Shown piece after piece: positions 55,138-64,000 of a stretch of DNA of 64,000 nt; positions within the stretch are counted from its first letter, which is position 1, and each line of letters starts with the position of its first letter. Source of the DNA: Alternaria dauci. Its lineage: Eukaryota; Ascomycota; Dothideomycetes; Pleosporales; Pleosporaceae. A model generated the notes under the pieces. The model was not told the DNA's origin. It ran no database searches and saw only the letters and a list, made by a program, of their open reading frames with translations. Both the position numbers and the translations under genes were made by a program. Where the stretch lies: assembly GCF_042100115.1 (NCBI RefSeq), contig NC_091280.1, positions 1,364,001 to 1,428,000 of the forward strand, read 5' to 3'.

Positions 55138-55489
55138 GTTGAGGTAGTTCTGGGCGTCTTCAGTTAGCAACTCTCGTTCGCTTAGCGCTATCGCAAGCCG
55201 ATGCAGCTGGCCCGAAGCCTATCAAAGCGTGGGTTGGCGGGGCTGCGGGGGAGCGGTGCGTGGTTCGCACGTACGTTGTGGGAATTCGGGAGGGGTATCT
55301 GAGTTGCGGTCGGCGAGAAGAGTTCGCAGAGGTTGGTGTTGTTGGAGCGGCGGCGTTGGAGTGACTGGAGGGTGCCTGGCTGGTCATGAATCGGGCCTGG
55401 ATGCACGAGGGTATGATGTCGTCCGCGCTAGCCATGGCACGTGCATCTCGGCTCTAGCTTCCACGGCCTTCTGCGGCGCCTTCACCACC
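55138..55489. promoter_or_regulatory. divergent promoter region, SNF7 / TEN1
   Basis: 352 nt between start codons. Open frames spanning it are shadows without motifs. No TATA box is seen. Confidence 0.5.
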
Positions 55490-55901
55490 ATGTCTGGTCC
55501 TGTTGCCTCGAATCTGGTGCTGCTGGCTGACTTGCCCGCATGTGCGCAGGGCAGCAAAGTCCGCTTCCTGGGCTGGTGCAGCGAGTCGTTCCCAATAGTG
55601 TCGCAGAGACTGACTGTGTCGCAGCATCGATGAGTACGTCACTGAGACCGCAACACTGCGCCTCAAGCACAACTACCCGATATCTAACCCGCCCGTCATC
55701 GCGAATCTAAATGTTCAACACGTACTGGAGCGGATAAAGTATCTCGACGTAGACATCGGAACATGGCTCAATGTCGTCGGCTACGTCGAGCGCACTAAGG
55801 AGCAGGGCGTCTTTGTACAGGCCGTCACCGTCTGGAGTGCCGGCAACGTCGACCTCAAGGCGTATGAAAAGGCCGTTGAGGCACGCAAGGCAGTTGCATA
55901 A
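55490..55901 (+). CDS. TEN1: telomere capping CST complex subunit Ten1
   Basis: Two exons (55490-55575, 55625-55901; 49-nt intron) give 120 aa. The protein is a single OB fold with the fungal Ten1 pattern: LVLLADLPACAQGSKVRFLG, CIDEYVTETATLRLKHNYP after the splice, VQHVLERIKYLDVDIGTWLN, VVGYVERTKEQGVFVQAVTV, WSAGNVDLKAYEKAVEARKA. Ten1 works with Stn1 (and a third subunit) on the single-stranded telomere overhang, protecting ends and assisting fill-in synthesis. The exon 1 donor leaves TG, completed to Cys by the acceptor after GCAG (55624). The gene is small and split, so simple open-frame calling misses it. Identity rests on the combined pattern and length, which match known fungal members well. 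Confidence 0.85.
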
Positions 55902-56299
55902 ACTTAACTGCGGCATGCAGCTGTACGGACTATTAGCTGAAAAGCCATGCTCGTCGGTCAACCAGAAGGATCACGCCACTTGCCGACGGACACACCGCAG
56001 CGTTTACAGCTGCTTCGTCAATGCACATGGCGCAACTGCACCTCCAGTTTGGAGCGCACTACCTAATGCACTTCAAGACCAAATTGCTATACTGCCCGAA
56101 ATCAAACACCTGGCCTGATTAATTAGTCGGGGACCCAAAAAATTGTGAGTGTGTGCTACCGGACTTCATGGTAATGTGGCAAAGTCAAGTGGTCCAAGTC
56201 TCACAAAGCCAGTTGCATTAATAGACATGACAAGCTCACCTTCCAAGACCTCAACCGTCCCACCCTGCCTGCTGATCGACTACTGGTAGCCTTACATGT
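55902..56299. other. convergent spacer, TEN1 / P450
   Basis: 398 nt between stop codons. No feature is recognised. Confidence 0.45.
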
Positions 56300-58049
56300 T
56301 TATTTGGAAGCAAGTTCCAAGGTGACCTCTAATGGCTTCTTATCCTACCTCGCTGTTAGCACTTGTTACCGCATAATCTGATTGTGCAGTGAATCATACC
56401 CAAAGTAGATATGTGCACTGCTCGCCCCAATCCCACCTATCCAGGTCATCCTTCAACTTCAGATCGAAACTCCACAAGAGTCTCGCAAGTACAAGTCGCA
56501 TCTCATTGTAAGCAACTTTGGCGCCTATGCAACTATGTCTACCCACAATAAAAGGCGCAAATGCAGCCATGTCGTCTTCTTCTGCCTTTCGATGTAGGAA
56601 TCTTTCCGGTATAAAGGAATTTGGGTTGCGGAAGTTGTACGGTTGTCTATAGGCGGAGTATTGATTGTAAGTTACATGGGTCTGTTCAGAACAATTCAGT
56701 CAGGATGAGGTAAGATGGGAGTATAGGTATCTTACGCCTTGAGGAACCCATTGATCGCATACAGTATCTCCACCTTTAGGAGCAACGCGAGGTACTCCGA
56801 CGGCGTTGGGAGGGCCAAGTCGCATGCCCTCATTGATGACGGCGTTCAAGTAGGGCAGATTGCTTGTCGACGCTACCGTCATGTCGCTCTCATTCTGAAA
56901 TGTACCCCTGATCTCTGTTGTGAGTCGATGCAAGACACCCCTGTGCTGCAACAATAATCTTACGACAGCAGTCAAGGCACTCGCTGTAGTTTCGCTCCCC
57001 GCAAAGGCAATTACGAGCAGGTTGATTCCCCACTCAGCATCTGTGAAGCGGTCTTTCTGATCGCTATACTTCTTCGTCGGTGTCACCCAGTCTGGCCGCT
57101 CTACATCCAGCGCGATCCTCTTCTGAGCTTGTTCCATACTCAGCTTGCGATGGTCCATACTCCTTTGTAAGATGCGCTTGGGGATGATGTGTCGGAGTAG
57201 TTTGTCGATAGGAGGGTAATGATTGATCGAGCCGATCAAGGCAAGCCCTTTGCCAAAGTCCTGGGCAATATCGACCCAGGGGTGCGCTTTACCGCTTGCA
57301 ACACAGTCCCAGGACTCGCCGTAGGTGAGGTCTCCGGAGATGTCAAAAGTCAGATAATTTAACCATTTCTCAAGGTCGACAGTCTGTTTTCTTTTCATCT
57401 GTTTCATAAAGAGATCGACATAGCTCTCAATGACTGGTGCTTGTTCTTTCAGGCTCTTCTCTGAGAAGGCATTTGCAAAAGCACGCCTGTACCTCGTATG
57501 GTCTTCTTCATGCCAGTTCACTATCGAGTTGGGTTCGTTTGGTGTCATCTTCTTAAATGAAGTACGGTTACGTTCGAAGGGTAGATGGCCCGGGCGGGTG
57601 ATGTAGATCTCTTTCAATGCACGACTACTGGCATAGGAAAGCTCGTTGGGAGCCACACGTACGACTGGCCCATACCTGGTGTGGAACTCAGCAAATCGCT
57701 TGTGAATATCGCCGCGGTGCGTTGAGATGACATAGGGAATGCGGAAGGATCGCCAAAGCAGTGGACCAGGGTAGTGTCGTAACGGATGGAGGAACGCGTT
57801 GTAGAATGCGTATGCAAACGTTAGCTTTGTTGATAGGTCAGCATCCGAAAGAGTCACTTTGCATCCTGACGGGGCTTACTGCAGAGGTGAAGATACGAAG
57901 TCAGTGTATGTCTCACATACATTCCGTACGAGCATGACTTACCTTACAACTGAGATGCACAATACGCATGCTGCCGCTGGATGTACGCGATGTAGTAACA
58001 ATGACGGTATTTGGAAGCCCAGAGCATTACGATCGCCTTTGTCTGCCAT
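56300..58049 (-). CDS. cytochrome P450 monooxygenase
   Basis: Four exons (58049-57948, 57824-56736, 56681-56400, 56344-56300), all joined in phase 0, give 505 aa, the normal P450 length. The N-terminal hydrophobic segment leads into NAFLHPLRHYPGPLLW. The I-helix motif is FAGSETTAS, the K-helix ExxR is NEGMRLGPP, the PERF-type motif is SFIPERF, and the heme loop is FIVGRHSCIG with the axial Cys. The last 45-nt exon encodes DKKPLEVTLELASK, a typical P450 C-terminus. The style resembles the CYP65-type clan (trichothecene/polyketide hydroxylases), a tentative call. The 5' exon is the least certain part: GTAAGG was used as donor because the overlapping GTAAGT gives no in-phase acceptor. No biosynthetic core gene lies nearby. 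Confidence 0.87.
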
Positions 58050-60536
58050 TGCAAGATGTGGGCCAAGTCAAGAAGCCCAAATTTTTGTATCAAATGCCCT
58101 TGTTCCGCGTTACTGCATCGTGATAACCAGCATAGCCGTCCGGATGTAAAGTTATCGTGACGAAAAGGTAGTCCTTGGCTTACGAAATACGGCACCCCGC
58201 TTTAGCCTTTCCTCTTTCGGTCACTTTACTTTGCCATCTCCGAACCTAGACCTTTTCGCGTTCTCACTTCGATGACATTCTGGTACGTCCTTCTAACCAC
58301 TATAACATGGACTTTACATATCCGATGAATCTCGGCAGAGAAGAGAATCGAAGGATACGGGCAGCAGATTGGCGCACCGCTTCCGGATTGGATGCGCCAT
58401 CAGCATGCGCCGACATCTCAAGTATCAACTCATGCCGACGCGGCCAGAAGCGGAGCCCACTGAGCAGATGTAGAACGGGAGACATCTGCCGTTGCGGTAG
58501 GTGTCACAGTCTCGACTGCCACCATGCAGCCACTGCAGGAGCTGTCAAGAGTTTGAAAAGCACTTCAGGATGCTGACAGGAGCCCAACAATCCGCGCACA
58601 CGTGTGCCTTCGCCTAATTGAAGGGTGCCTCCTGGAAGCGTTCGAGCGACGTTGACGAGCTGGGGAAGTGTCGCATGTTGTACGGGATCATCGCTGAAAC
58701 CTTCGCTTGAGCTCTGACACAGTTCACTCTGTGAACTTCATGGGTTTCGAAACACTTGTTACCGTGAAAGATCCTTCGGCCGACCTGTCATTTACATGTC
58801 TAAACGGAACATTCGAATGGCGTATGCAACGTCGTCCCGTAATGCACCACGAATTTGCTCGCTAGCTAGACAGGTATGTCACAAGCTTACTGTGGAGCAA
58901 AAAAGAAAGGAGGCTAATGTCACCGCTTCGACCGACTTGCAGGAAGCTAATGAGCCAACATTACCCCTCTTTCACTGCCAATGAGGTGATGTCCACTCTC
59001 TATGTCAGACGATTAGAGCGCATTTTGCGGCTCGTGATTATCCTGATTCTGGATTTCGTAGCTAACGTCTTCAGTATGTTTCGTACCTCATTGCAGCTTT
59101 CGCGAACGTGTTGCTGTGCACTCGAATTAGCATCGAAGACGAACGTGAACGAACGGGTTCAAGAATGCCACCTTATTCAGACCAACCGTATCATCTATGC
59201 TTGAAGAAAGACATAAGTCTTTGTGCAGCACAGGCATCATGATCAAGTTCGCGGGAAAGTAAGCTTCAAGGTCGCCTAACCTCAGCCGTGCGTAGCATCG
59301 GCACTACCGCGGATGCAGTTCTCCCTGCAACTCTGACGAGACCTACACCGCACTTGTTTTCCAAGGCTTACCAGTGAATGCCTATGCATTCCAGAACTCA
59401 CAGTTGCCGCATTTTCCGTTAATCTCTGCTGAGTACCCAGTTAATTAACCAACATTTGGGCTTCAAGTGGGGCGTTCGATAGTACGTGCATACCACTATC
59501 GGGTCATTTACTGACTTTGTTCAGCCAGATCAGGTCATTTGCGAGCCGTCCGATGCATGGCGTCTGCAGCGCACAGACGGCGGGTGAATGCCAGGGAGAC
59601 CCCAGCCTTCTATCCAACGTCCCGTTCAAGCAAGCGCGAACCCAATTCCCAAAATTGGGTGCACTTCTGCCGACGTCTGGTGTTCGTCTGGAGGGCCTGA
59701 TGCTGAAACTGAAGAATCCTTCGTTGGAAGACCGCTGAGGGTGACAGGCCAACTGCGCCGCCTCCGTAAGGCAGAATCAATGCCTCACTGTCAGACGCTG
59801 CGCTGGACGTGGAGGCGATGTGCCAAAAAACCAACGTTCAGAAGACCCGGAAGCGCGAATGGAGGCTCAACACGAAGAGCGGACAGCGCCACTGGAATGC
59901 GGCTCACTACAAGGGAAGCAAGGCCCATCGTATCGCTTTCAAAATCCCTGCTTTTGATCGCAAGATTGCACGTATCAGCGCTTACAGCAGACACAAGCCT
60001 TTTACCCAGCTTGCCGAGAGCGGCAAGGTGACATGCGGAAAGAGAACTACCCTGAGACGCTAAAGCCACCTCCAGGTCTCACCAATTTGGCGTGCATATC
60101 GCTTCAAGGATAATAGTAGGAAATCTGGTCAAGATGGAGGCCCGTGTTGCGTACACCCACACATGGCGGCGCATGCATGCCCATGTAGGCCGCCTGTCTA
60201 ACGGCCAAGCGCGAAAGTTACAGATGAAGGTATAAGTCTGTCGAGCCGCCTGGTATTAGAGGAGTGTAACGGTGATATCAGCTTCCAGTTCTTGACACTC
60301 GCACTAGCCAAGACATACGACGACGTCCTTATTCTGATAAGATCAGTCTTTCCAAACCTCTATTCATCTCTACCATCGTTCAAGGTCCCCCTATATTGCA
60401 TACACATTCTCGCAAGATTTTTAGACTGTTACCTTTAAACTTGCAGCGCACTATTTGGGTAGAAACATCCCGATTCTAGCGAGCGCAAATCACCAGCAAC
60501 GCTCGCTTCCCGCAAGGCTGCTCGCTATCAGTCACC
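58050..60536. other. 2.5-kb gene-free region
   Basis: It lies between the divergent P450 and DUF3455 genes. Frames up to about 147 codons show no motif or splice pattern. I cannot identify a transposon relic. It is the largest gap in the window. Confidence 0.45.
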
Positions 60537-61374
60537 ATGCTGTTCTCCACGGTTACTGCGGCCCTTCTCTGTGTCGCATCTGCCACTGCAGCTGCTCTAC
60601 CATTGCCTGGCAAACCACAAACATACACTCCCGCCCGGAACCTCAAAAGCCTCTCCAAACTCTTTCCCCAGAGCACTCTTACTAGTCCAGATACTCTTGG
60701 TCTAGACCTGAAGTACGTTGTCCTCGGTATTGGCACACAGAACTACACATGTAGCAAGTCCGACGACAGCGTGGCTCCTGGTACCACGGGTGCATATGGT
60801 AAGAACCTTTTCAGTTCAACAACAAGACATCTCTAACAACCATCAAGCCACTCTATACGATATCGGTACGAAACTCAACAACGACAAGATGGCCAGGTGG
60901 AAGATTGGCTCCATTTCTCCTCTTGCACTTTCGTTGAGCGAATGGGCACCTCAAGTTGTGGACATGAGCCTCAGGTCGCAAGGCTATGAACATATCGCAG
61001 GTCATCACTTCTTCGCCGATGTGTCGGGAACCAACACTCCAACATTCGCCTTCGACAGACTGAGCGCACCCTTCCCCATGATTCAAGTGGCCAAGATCGG
61101 CAATGTCGATGCACCAGCACATGCATGCCCGGGCAAGGACGGCCTCCCTGCTGTTCAATGGCTGTATCTCCAGCACAAGGCTGGTATCACCCAAGGAGGA
61201 ATCGACACCGTCTACCGTGTCGAGACTGCTGGTGGCAACAAGCCTGCCACTTGCAAGGGCATGCCAGCTTCTTGGGAAGTCAAATACGCTGCGCAATGTA
61301 AGTGTATATGAAACGCTTAAGCTGCTGTAGTAGACCACTAACATCTCGCAGATTGGATTTATGGCCCAAAATAG
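60537..61374 (+). CDS. secreted DUF3455 protein
   Basis: Three exons (60537-60798, 60848-61297, 61352-61374) give 244 aa. Residues 1-18 or so are a signal peptide (MLFSTVTAALLCVASATAAA). The DUF3455 pattern is clear: LDLKYVVLGIGTQNYTC, TTGAYATLYDIGTKL restored at the first splice, GHHFFADVSGTNTPTFAFD, AVQWLYLQHKAGITQGGIDT, VYRVETAGGNKPATC, and the terminal QYWIYGPK made by the 23-nt last exon. This secreted family is widespread in ascomycetes and is sometimes labelled malate dehydrogenase in databases without basis in fold. Function is unknown; it may be cell-wall or host associated. Confidence 0.9.
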
Positions 61375-63745
61375 TAGGCGCTCAGCTTGCGACGCTCGTT
61401 TGGAATCAGCCACGAATGCTTCTACCCCTCATGCCTCCTACAGTGCTTCCACAGTTGGGTTAGTCGCGCGCGTCTATACCTGTCCCACAGACATCTAGAA
61501 AATGTGCAGCACGGCATGTATCTCATTTTTTGTCACTTTTCATTTCGTCTTCTGAACTTACGATACCCTTTCTTTCCCATTGTTCGCACGGCTCCGCTAG
61601 GTCTCGGTTCTCCTCAACGGACACTTGCATGGTTACGGGCGTTTGAGACTCTTAGCGTTTGGCGGTTATAGTGTGCACGCACTTAGTATGGGCCTTGCCT
61701 TAATTCTAAAATCTTTCTTTCATTCTTCATGTTGTGCTCCAAGACCTTCGTGATAATCCATGGAACACTTCACAGTGCAGTATGCGAGTTAACGTGCGAG
61801 AAGTTGACAAGACGCGATACAGTTCGAGTGATCACGACTGCCATCCCACCAATATGACTCGCTTACGTGGACCAAGTGCTGCCACAGTTGCTAGGCTAAA
61901 TGACCACGTCGCGGCACGACATGTCAGCCACCTCACGGACTTCCCCCGTTTCCGTTGTCCACACCGCATTAAGGCGCGCAAGGCTGCTTGCGCTATGTTG
62001 TCTATTGCGATTAGTTTGAAGTACGGAGAGCCTCTCGTCCGCCTATCACCTTTTGATGAGCTACCAGCGACCATTATCGGCTTCCTACCAAGCCTTTATG
62101 TCTTCTACATGCTGTTTGGACTGGGTCCCAAGAGATTCTTACCCCAATACATGACGTTAACCACTCGCCCAGCCCTGCAGCCCCTTCCGAGATGAAGGAG
62201 AACTAGAAATACATTCAGCGGTAGGATTGGATGAACAACGGCCCGTATAATGGTTCGTACTACTTTGGTGGCTGTAGCAGCGGGTATTTCGCTTGGCAAA
62301 ACGGGTGTGGTTGGTGTGGCACAAATCTGGTTTGACGGCGGCTAGAGCATATCGGAGGTTTTTCTTGGGGCTGTGTATAGTCTTAGCTCGAACTCTATTC
62401 GTTGTGTGGTTCTGAAAAGAAAAGCAGTGACTCATTGGCATGCATGGAAAAAGCCGTTCCGTGCCAATAATATGGCATACGTGTATTCTGCTCAGTTCGG
62501 TATCCATATGTCAAGTCCGTTAATCCATCAAACTGCCTGCCCATCAACGTCTCTTAGCGACACAATCTTGGAAGGATACCTAGGTATGGTTATTTGAGAT
62601 ACTTGCATAGCTATGCTCCCATGATGAACAAATGTTTTTTTTTGCTGGCTTGCGCAATGCAAACCTGCTGCCTGTAGCGATGTAGGTGATGGCATCCCAC
62701 CTGCATTGAATCCCTGTGTTTGTTACAACCCTGGGGCCGCCATCACTACGGCTACACCCATATCTGGGGCTCGGCGGTTCGTGCAGGCTGCGGAGAGTCA
62801 AACCCAGAACCGAATTAGGTCTCATCCGGAAGACTCATAAGCATTTCTACGCTCTCGTAAAAGCCGGAAGACTTTTTTTATGTCCACCGTCTCAAAGTTG
62901 AGATGATCCGATTGGGACTTGGGTTTGCCGATATCCTCCCACCTTTTTCGGACAAGGACATGCACTGGTTGTGTACGCATATCTTTATAAATGACAGTAT
63001 TGATATTAAGAGTTGGCTCTCTTGCTTCCTTGATCGGCATCCTCCCGTGGGCCCTGTTGGGTCAGATTCCGCTAGTAACTAGTGCCAGTGAACCCTGTCT
63101 ACTGATGCTGTGTCCACGACATCGCGCCCACGGAACAATGTTATGACTTCCGCAACGAACGCGTGCAACTTCCCTTGCATTCACTTTGAAGATGCTATAA
63201 CTGTTATCGTTATGTTTTTTTCTTTTGTCCAAAACACCATAATGCAGTTCAGTCATCGTGAGAGTACGAGTCAGTCTCCTGTACCCTTCCAGGGTTCATC
63301 CGACCCGCATCGAAGAATCTGCCGTTATTGTGTGGCTGCAGCGTGGTCGTCGAAAGCGCGACATCGCCCCGGCCGAGCCATCCTATCAGAGCTCTACGAT
63401 TCAACGTCTATAACCCAGCGCTCGGTTGGCAACGAACCTCGACTCCCGTATCTTGGGCTTATGCAAGGCTACAGCACAAGCATCCGAAGGGCCCATGTGG
63501 AAAACACATGGGTCGCCTCGAGGCGAGCCCTTATTCCAGTAACTCCGATGCCTAAGACCACGGCGAGCATCCTTCGTCTCTGCGACCACTTCGAATGCGA
63601 ACTAGCGAACTTTGCAGGCGTAGATACTGTATGCACGTACAAATTGATATGGGGCAAAATCGTATCTTAGACACATCGGCGCGCAGCTGTCACCGCTCCA
63701 TTCCACCACCACATCTCACTTCTCTTGTTTGATCTCGTAGCAAAA
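61375..63745. other. 2.4-kb gene-free region
   Basis: Between the DUF3455 and tyrosinase-family genes. It contains one TACCTAGGTA copy (62577-62586) and a short poly-T run near 62634. Frames up to about 186 codons are motif-free and not called. Confidence 0.45.
62577..62586. repeat. TACCTAGGTA palindrome
   Basis: Exact copy in the long spacer after the DUF3455 gene. Confidence 0.8.
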
Positions 63746-64000
63746 ATGCGATTCTGTGGGATCTCTGCCATTGCGCTGGCTCTGACCAGCGTTGCTTCGT
63801 CTGCCGCGATAGCACCTCAAAATGACTTGCTTGCCGATCTGCAAAATCAGGCCATGGAGGCACTGAAGCAGGCCGAGGCAAACGGTACACTTGCGAAGAG
63901 GAGCTGCACTCTCTCCAACGCACACGTTCGTCGAGACTGGTAAATGATTTGTGCATATTATCTGAGAAGACAGGAAGCTGACTTCTGCCGCAGGAATCTA
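63746..64000 (+). CDS. tyrosinase-family protein, N-terminal fragment (cut by window end)
   Basis: Exon 1 is 63746-63939 and exon 2 begins at 63994 and runs off the window. The start is a signal peptide (MRFCGISAIALALTSVASSA). A short pro-region with LADLQNQAMEALKQAEANG follows, ending in a Lys-Arg site (TLAKR) that Kex2 could cleave. Next comes CTLSNAHVRRDW, continuing with NL across the splice. The 'C-x-hydrophobic-VRR-[DE]W' start matches the N-terminus of secreted fungal tyrosinase-domain proteins, just before the first copper-binding region. The copper-binding histidines lie beyond the edge, so activity cannot be judged. Confidence 0.62.

Noticed and set aside
63110..63670. 186-codon plus-strand frame before the tyrosinase-family gene
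   Set aside because: No domain, no signal peptide and low-information composition; ends just before a well-supported promoter region.
1..64000. tRNA genes, rRNA, CRISPR arrays, complete transposons
   Set aside because: Scanning by eye for the tRNA T-loop/acceptor pairing, regularly spaced repeats, transposase or reverse-transcriptase motifs and terminal repeats found nothing convincing; a covariance-model or repeat search could still find short relics.

Overview
This window is nuclear DNA from a filamentous ascomycete. Coding capacity lies on both strands, the introns are short (mostly 48-60 nt, GT-AG, with GCTAAC/GCTGAC-like branch sites), and the gene set is typically fungal: HET domain, UstYa/DUF3328, Zn2Cys6, DUF3455, DUF6594, DUF7053 and allantoate-permease-type MFS. 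The family mix and intron style suggest a Dothideomycete, probably Pleosporales, but this is inference. Twenty-nine genes are modelled. Splice sites were chosen by reading-frame phase and by restoring family motifs; no transcript data were available. No rRNA, tRNA, CRISPR array or complete transposon was recognised.

Layout. 0-10.8 kb: UBE2O-like ubiquitin-conjugating enzyme, 3-hydroxyisobutyrate dehydrogenase divergent from an allantoate-permease-type MFS carrier, a HET-domain protein, and an unknown protein. 12.7-22.3 kb: a SAM/HMG-box/fungal-TF-domain regulator, a DmpA-type aminopeptidase (S58) divergent from a secreted C69-type Ntn hydrolase, a thioredoxin with a C-terminal membrane helix, and a coiled-coil protein. 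22.4-29.6 kb: a sulfatase without a signal peptide, a divergently transcribed sugar/H+ symporter, and a transcription factor with two tandem Zn2Cys6 clusters. This trio looks like a catabolic cluster for a sulfated carbohydrate. 29.9-44.7 kb: F-box/zinc-binding protein, small secreted protein, amidohydrolase, SRR1-like protein, DUF7053, a second allantoate-permease-type MFS, DUF6594 membrane protein and a small Cys-rich protein, separated by wide gene-free gaps. 46-58 kb: a UstYa-type oxidase with no visible partner genes, a prolyl-hydroxylase-like 2OG oxygenase divergent from an FHL1-like FHA/forkhead regulator, SNF7 (ESCRT-III) divergent from the telomere protein TEN1, and a cytochrome P450. 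58-64 kb: mostly non-coding, with a secreted DUF3455 protein and the 5' end of a secreted tyrosinase-family protein cut by the window edge.

How the genes relate. Most are independent housekeeping or accessory genes. The one convincing functional group is sulfatase + transporter + tandem zinc-cluster regulator: the transporter could import a sulfated sugar, the cytosolic sulfatase could desulfate it, and the regulator could control the shared promoter. A 10-bp palindrome (TACCTAGGTA) occurs eight times, always outside genes, with five copies in a 2.3-kb interval around 41.6-43.9 kb.
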